From JTS-RE94 sp041750795 (GTDB lineage Bacteria > Planctomycetota > Planctomycetia > Pirellulales > PALSA-1355): a stretch of 11,858 nt of DNA. The position numbers and the translations under genes are program-made. Positions 6,419 through 11,858 of the stretch are shown one piece after another (positions within the stretch are counted from its first letter, which is position 1; the number at the start of each line of letters is the position of its first letter). The notes under the pieces were generated by a model. It was not told where the DNA came from. It ran no database searches and saw only the letters and a program-made list of their open reading frames with translations. Location: the NCBI GenBank assembly GCA_041750795.1, contig JBGSYQ010000223.1:1-11858 (forward strand), written 5' to 3'.

Positions 6419-7198
6419 TCACCCCGCCATCCGCTCGACAAACGCCCGGTAATCTTCCGGTGTGTCGATGCCCACGGTCGGATCGTTGACCACGCCCACG
6501 GCGATCGCGTGGCCGTTTTCCAGCACGCGCAACTGCTCCAGGTTTTCGAGCTTTTCCAGCGGCGTGCGGGGCAGGGCGGCCAGACGCAACAGAAAGTCGC
6601 GGCGGTAGGCGTACAGCCCGATGTGCAAGTAAAACAGCGGCGGTTCGGTCGTCAGCAACTCGTCGCGCCACTCGCGGGCGTGCGGGATCGGGCTGCGGCT
6701 GAAATACAGGGCCCGGCCGTTGGCATCGAAGACCACTTTGACCGCCGCCGGATCGTGCAGCCGCTCTTTGTCCCGGATGGGCGTGGCCAGCGTCGCCATC
6801 ACGGCCGCAGGGTCGGCCTCCAACAGCTCGATGACGCGATCGATCGACGTCCCAGGCAGCTCCGGCTCGTCCCCCTGCACGTTGACCAGGATGTCGGCAT
6901 CGGGCAATTGCCGGGCCACTTCGGCCACCCGATCGGTCCCGCTGGCACAATCGGGACTCGTCATGTGGACTTCGCCGCCAAAGGCGCGCACGGCACTGGC
7001 AATCTCCTGGTGATCGGCCGCCACACACACCGACAGCGGACGCCGGGCGCCCAGGGCAGCCTCGTACGTGTGCTGCAACAGCGGTTTGCCCGTGTCAGAC
7101 AACAGCAGCTTCCGCGGCAGCCGCGTGCTGGCCAGCCGGGCCGGAATCACGACATAGCTGGTCGAGCGAACTCGCAGCCGGGGGGCGATTTGCGACAT
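6419..7198 (-). CDS. kdsB: 3-deoxy-manno-octulosonate cytidylyltransferase (CMP-Kdo synthetase)
   Basis: 259 residues; family members are about 250. The enzyme activates Kdo with CTP to CMP-Kdo for the LPS inner core, in the cytoplasm. The N-terminal nucleotide-binding signature VVIPARLASTRLPRKLL is at 16-32, ASGTDRVAEV (85-94) is in place, and the Mg/CTP-binding VNVQGDEP is at 105-112 with Asp110. FSRSPIPHAR and the C-terminal GIDTPEDYRAFVERM complete the fold. The ATG at 7198 has AAGG 9 nt upstream and puts VVIPAR at residue 16. The frame stays open upstream (an ATG at 7354 with AGGA about 11 nt before it would add 52 residues), but the extra part has no family features. Its presence implies an LPS-type outer membrane. 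Confidence 0.95.
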   Translation of the reverse strand: MSQIAPRLRVRSTSYVVIPARLASTRLPRKLLLSDTGKPLLQHTYEAALGARRPLSVCVAADHQEIASAVRAFGGEVHMTSPDCASGTDRVAEVARQLPDADILVNVQGDEPELPGTSIDRVIELLEADPAAVMATLATPIRDKERLHDPAAVKVVFDANGRALYFSRSPIPHAREWRDELLTTEPPLFYLHIGLYAYRRDFLLRLAALPRTPLEKLENLEQLRVLENGHAIAVGVVNDPTVGIDTPEDYRAFVERMAG

Positions 7199-7527
7199 GA
7201 GGCCGTGCCTTTCTGGGACGCCGGAAATGGGGCGGGTACGGCCAAACTTGTAGCCGACGGGCGGCACTGGCGAAAAGACCGGTTTCACTCGCAGCCGGCT
7301 GCCGGTCATCCAGCCGTCAGGATCCGAACTTGACAACGTTTGAACGTTATCCATCTGGCCGCGGTTCCTGCGCCTACGTATGCTAGGGTTTAAGGACCAT
7401 TTTCGGCCGGCTGGTGCGAGAAAGCACGGGCCTGACGAAAGCCGGACGCCCAGCAACGCGCGTTTCGGCAGCCGGATGGATTGCCATCGGCTCGACCCCA
7501 TTCCGACATGCCCCCAGAGCGGCGCCT
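7199..7527. promoter_or_regulatory. Divergent kdsB/glmS control region and structured glmS leader
   Basis: 329 bp without a convincing gene. It contains a perfect TTGACA at 7330-7335 on the plus strand, but no -10 at the right distance. This is followed by AACGTT-TG-AACGTT (7335-7348), a symmetrical pair that could be an operator. A weak TATGCT (7379-7384) is a possible glmS -10. Further down, CCGGCT (7407-7412) pairs with AGCCGG (7440-7445) around an inner GTGC-GAGAAA-GCAC hairpin (7414-7427), inside the likely glmS 5' leader. I could not match this to the glmS ribozyme core. Confidence 0.4.
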
Positions 7528-9441
<1,914 letters not shown>

Positions 9442-9476
9442 CGGAGTTGCCGGCGCGGCCACAGCGATTGCTCCTG

Positions 9477-9517
9477 CCGCATCGTGCGGACCACCGTCCT
9501 CGACTCGCCTGGGCGAG
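9477..9517 (+). terminator. Two hairpins downstream of glmS
   Basis: CCGCA-TCG-TGCGG (9477-9489) and CTCGCC-TG-GGCGAG (9504-9517) lie 36-76 nt past the glmS stop. Neither is followed by a T-run, so Rho-independent termination is uncertain. They may instead mark the 3' end of the mRNA. Confidence 0.3.
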
Positions 9518-9592
9518 ATTACCGCCGAGCCGATCCATCGCCGCGATCGTCCGCGCCAGCCGCGCCCGGTGTGCCCCAACGGCCAAAGCGAC

Positions 9593-9598
9593 TATATT
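9593..9598 (+). promoter_or_regulatory. -10-like box before the tRNA gene
   Basis: TATATT in a short A+T-rich patch lies 11 nt before the mature tRNA 5' end. A -35 match at 17 nt is poor. Confidence 0.3.
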
Positions 9599-9609
9599 TA
9601 AGTTCCTAC

Positions 9610-10941
<1,332 letters not shown>

Positions 10942-11166
10942 CTATTTCCTCTCCTTCCGCTTCGTCGATCCGACCACTCGCAATCCCAGATAATCACACA
11001 GCCGATCAAGGCTATCGAGCGACAATCCGGCTGCTCCGTGTACGAATCGAGATAGGTTTCCTTCAGAAATCCCGGTCGCCTTGCTTATTTCGTAGCGACT
11101 CTGCGGCGCATTTAGGACTGCTGCCCGCAGTTGGTCGCTTAGTTTCTTAGGCTTGGCCATCTTCAT
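10942..11166 (-). CDS. Small XRE/Cro-type helix-turn-helix regulator
   Basis: 74 residues. Residues about 10-62 form a lambda-repressor-like five-helix fold: SDQLRAAVLNAPQSRYEISK, ATGISEGNLSRFVHG as the HTH turn and recognition helix, then LSLDSLDRLCDYLGL. The C-terminus is short and basic (KRKERK). It probably controls the integration genes or copy state of the element. ATG at 11166 or the second ATG at 11160 (MAKPKK) are both possible; neither has a good Shine-Dalgarno, and translation may rely on the gene upstream, which ends 18 nt before. Its TAG is directly followed by the integrase ATG. Confidence 0.85.
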   Translation of the reverse strand: MKMAKPKKLSDQLRAAVLNAPQSRYEISKATGISEGNLSRFVHGAAGLSLDSLDRLCDYLGLRVVGSTKRKERK

Positions 11167-11184
11167 AGTCTAGCCGATACTTGT

Positions 11185-11394
11185 TCATACTACAAGTGCA
11201 TGATTCGTGTTCGTCGTTTTCTTTCTTTCAATCCATGTCCGCAGGTCGGCCGGATCATACAAGACGGCTCGCCCGGCCAACACTCGCGGAATCTCACCCC
11301 GTTGGGCCAAGGTCCAAAGGGTACGTTCCGACAAGGCGAGGGCCTTCGCAGCCTCGGGCGCTCGCATCAACAGCGGTTCAATTGCAGCAACCAT
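11185..11394 (-). CDS. Excisionase-like DNA-binding protein (MerR/AlpA winged-helix fold)
   Basis: 69 residues. MRAPEAAKALALSERTLWTL (10-29) is the helix-turn-helix of the excisionase family, followed by the wing segment RGEIPRVLAGRAVLYDPADL and RTWIERKK. This is the standard architecture of small Xis/AlpA proteins that bend attachment-site DNA or activate integrase genes. ATG start with GGAG about 10 nt upstream. It is the first gene of a three-gene run, excisionase-like, XRE-type, integrase, with gaps of 18 and 0 nt, so directionality, regulation and recombination are probably made from one transcript that reads towards the tRNA. The identity of Xis rather than a general AlpA activator is inferred from position. 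Confidence 0.85.
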   Translation of the reverse strand: MVAAIEPLLMRAPEAAKALALSERTLWTLAQRGEIPRVLAGRAVLYDPADLRTWIERKKTTNTNHALVV

Positions 11395-11810
11395 TCTTTA
11401 TTCGCTCCTAGTTGTTCTCCACCCCCGGGGGGCCATTATTTGCACGGCGGTTCAGCCAAGATCACAGCGATCCCCGCGCACGAAATTGCGCGAGTTTTGA
11501 TATGGGGGGGTCCGCGAAATGCGGCGGACCCATTTCGGCTATGCCGCAATCCTGTGTTCCGAACTTGACTCGGCAACCGGCGGTGACGGTGCCACAACTC
11601 CAACCTCGTCAACAGCCCCACTTATGTCACCGTCACCGGGGTCACTCGCATGCAAAACAAAGACGGTTGCTGGTCGTCCCCCGGTTTGATTGTCTTCCGT
11701 CCATAAGCCAAGACCCTGCCACCCCTTTCAACATGCATGGGGGTGGTCGTTGAGTCTATTATAAACCTCGTTGGCTTTGAGAGGACGGTTGATGTGCCAA
11801 GGAGGTTGCG
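11395..11810. repeat. 416-bp non-coding block of inverted repeats upstream of the excisionase-like gene
   Basis: No convincing gene on either strand. From left to right: palindrome CCCCCGGGGG (11422-11431); CGCGCA-CGAAAT-TGCGCG (11475-11492); GGGTCCGC/GCGGACCC (11508-11515 and 11524-11531) around GAAATGCG; CGGC-TAT-GCCG (11536-11546); the 11-bp pair CGGTGACGGTG (11581-11591)/CACCGTCACCG (11628-11638) across 36 nt; and CCACCCC/GGGGTGG (11719-11725 and 11740-11746). GTCAC occurs three times at 11626-11645. It probably holds the promoter and operators of the integration operon and perhaps the end of an insertion sequence. Confidence 0.55.
11757..11762 (+). promoter_or_regulatory. -10-like box upstream of the right-edge transposase start
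   Basis: TATTAT on the plus strand, overlapping TATAAA, lies 49 nt before the ATG. No good -35 is evident. Confidence 0.25.
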
Positions 11811-11858
11811 ATGGCTCTTCCCCGCGCGTTTGATGCGTTTGTGCAGGGAGCTCCCTGT
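11811..11858 (+). CDS. Start of a probable IS4-type transposase, cut off by the window edge
   Basis: Only 16 codons are visible. A near-perfect AAGGAGG at 11799-11805 with 5 nt to the ATG makes a real start very likely. The visible residues (MALPRAFDAFVQGAPC) resemble, from memory, the N-termini of IS4-family transposases in planctomycetes, but this is too short to prove. If correct, an insertion sequence end lies in the block just upstream. Confidence 0.4.
   Translation, partial: MALPRAFDAFVQGAPC

Noticed and set aside
6205..6489. 94-codon plus-strand frame over the palindrome block
   Set aside because: Runs through hairpins and into the 3' end of kdsB, and has no ribosome-binding site.
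7380..7527. glmS ribozyme/riboswitch
   Set aside because: Short hairpins are present, but I could not identify the conserved pseudoknotted core or cleavage site, and this ribozyme is mainly known from Firmicutes.
11412..11753. 113-codon plus-strand frame and the minus-strand 61-codon frame at 11436-11621
   Set aside because: Both cross the inverted repeats, lack Shine-Dalgarno sequences and look like chance translation of non-coding DNA.

Overview
The window reads as a chromosomal segment of a high-G+C, Gram-negative-type bacterium, most likely a planctomycete of the Pirellulales type. This rests on recalled family resemblance, not a search. The supporting signs are a solitary MraZ-family protein with no rsmH/fts genes beside it, a kdsB/pyrG/glmS neighbourhood typical of PVC-group bacteria, a GlmS with an extra loop of about 27 residues, and an integrase of the style common in planctomycetes. 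Positions 1 to about 9609 look like host core genome. Positions from about 9643 to the right edge look like one end of a mobile element integrated in a tRNA gene.

Left part (1-3466), all on the minus strand: a truncated GT21/GT2 (ceramide glucosyltransferase or HpnI-like) membrane glycosyltransferase with its own promoter about 176 nt upstream; an exported single-domain rhodanese (GTG start); and a FabF-like beta-ketoacyl-ACP synthase with an intact Cys-His-His site. A 357-bp divergent control region separates the synthase from mraZ (+). It holds a promoter-like TTGCAA-N16-TACACT and two copies of TGGGAAANNNNCCCA exactly 42 bp apart, good candidates for MraZ autoregulatory operators.

Middle part (3467-9609): mraZ (+) converges on pyrG (-). 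The gap between them holds a 20-bp bulged helix, nested hairpins and a T-run, consistent with a two-way terminator. On the minus strand the order is kdsB <- (palindrome-rich 230 bp) <- 63-aa CxxC/CxxC protein, apparently leaderless <- pyrG further along. KdsB consumes the CTP that PyrG makes (CMP-Kdo for LPS). glmS (+), divergent from kdsB, makes glucosamine-6-phosphate for UDP-GlcNAc. Much of the region therefore serves envelope precursor synthesis.

Right part (9610-11858): a CAU-anticodon tRNA gene, most like tRNA-Ile2, is the apparent attachment site. A tyrosine integrase (-) ends inside it: its stop codon lies in the anticodon loop and its last 14 or so residues are antisense tRNA. Upstream of the integrase in a compact operon are a small XRE-type regulator (abutting the integrase) and a MerR-fold excisionase-like protein. 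Upstream of these is a 416-bp non-coding block of inverted repeats. At the right edge a strong Shine-Dalgarno precedes the first 16 codons of a probable transposase. The far attachment site and cargo lie outside the window, so no new defence or metabolic system can be claimed from what is visible.
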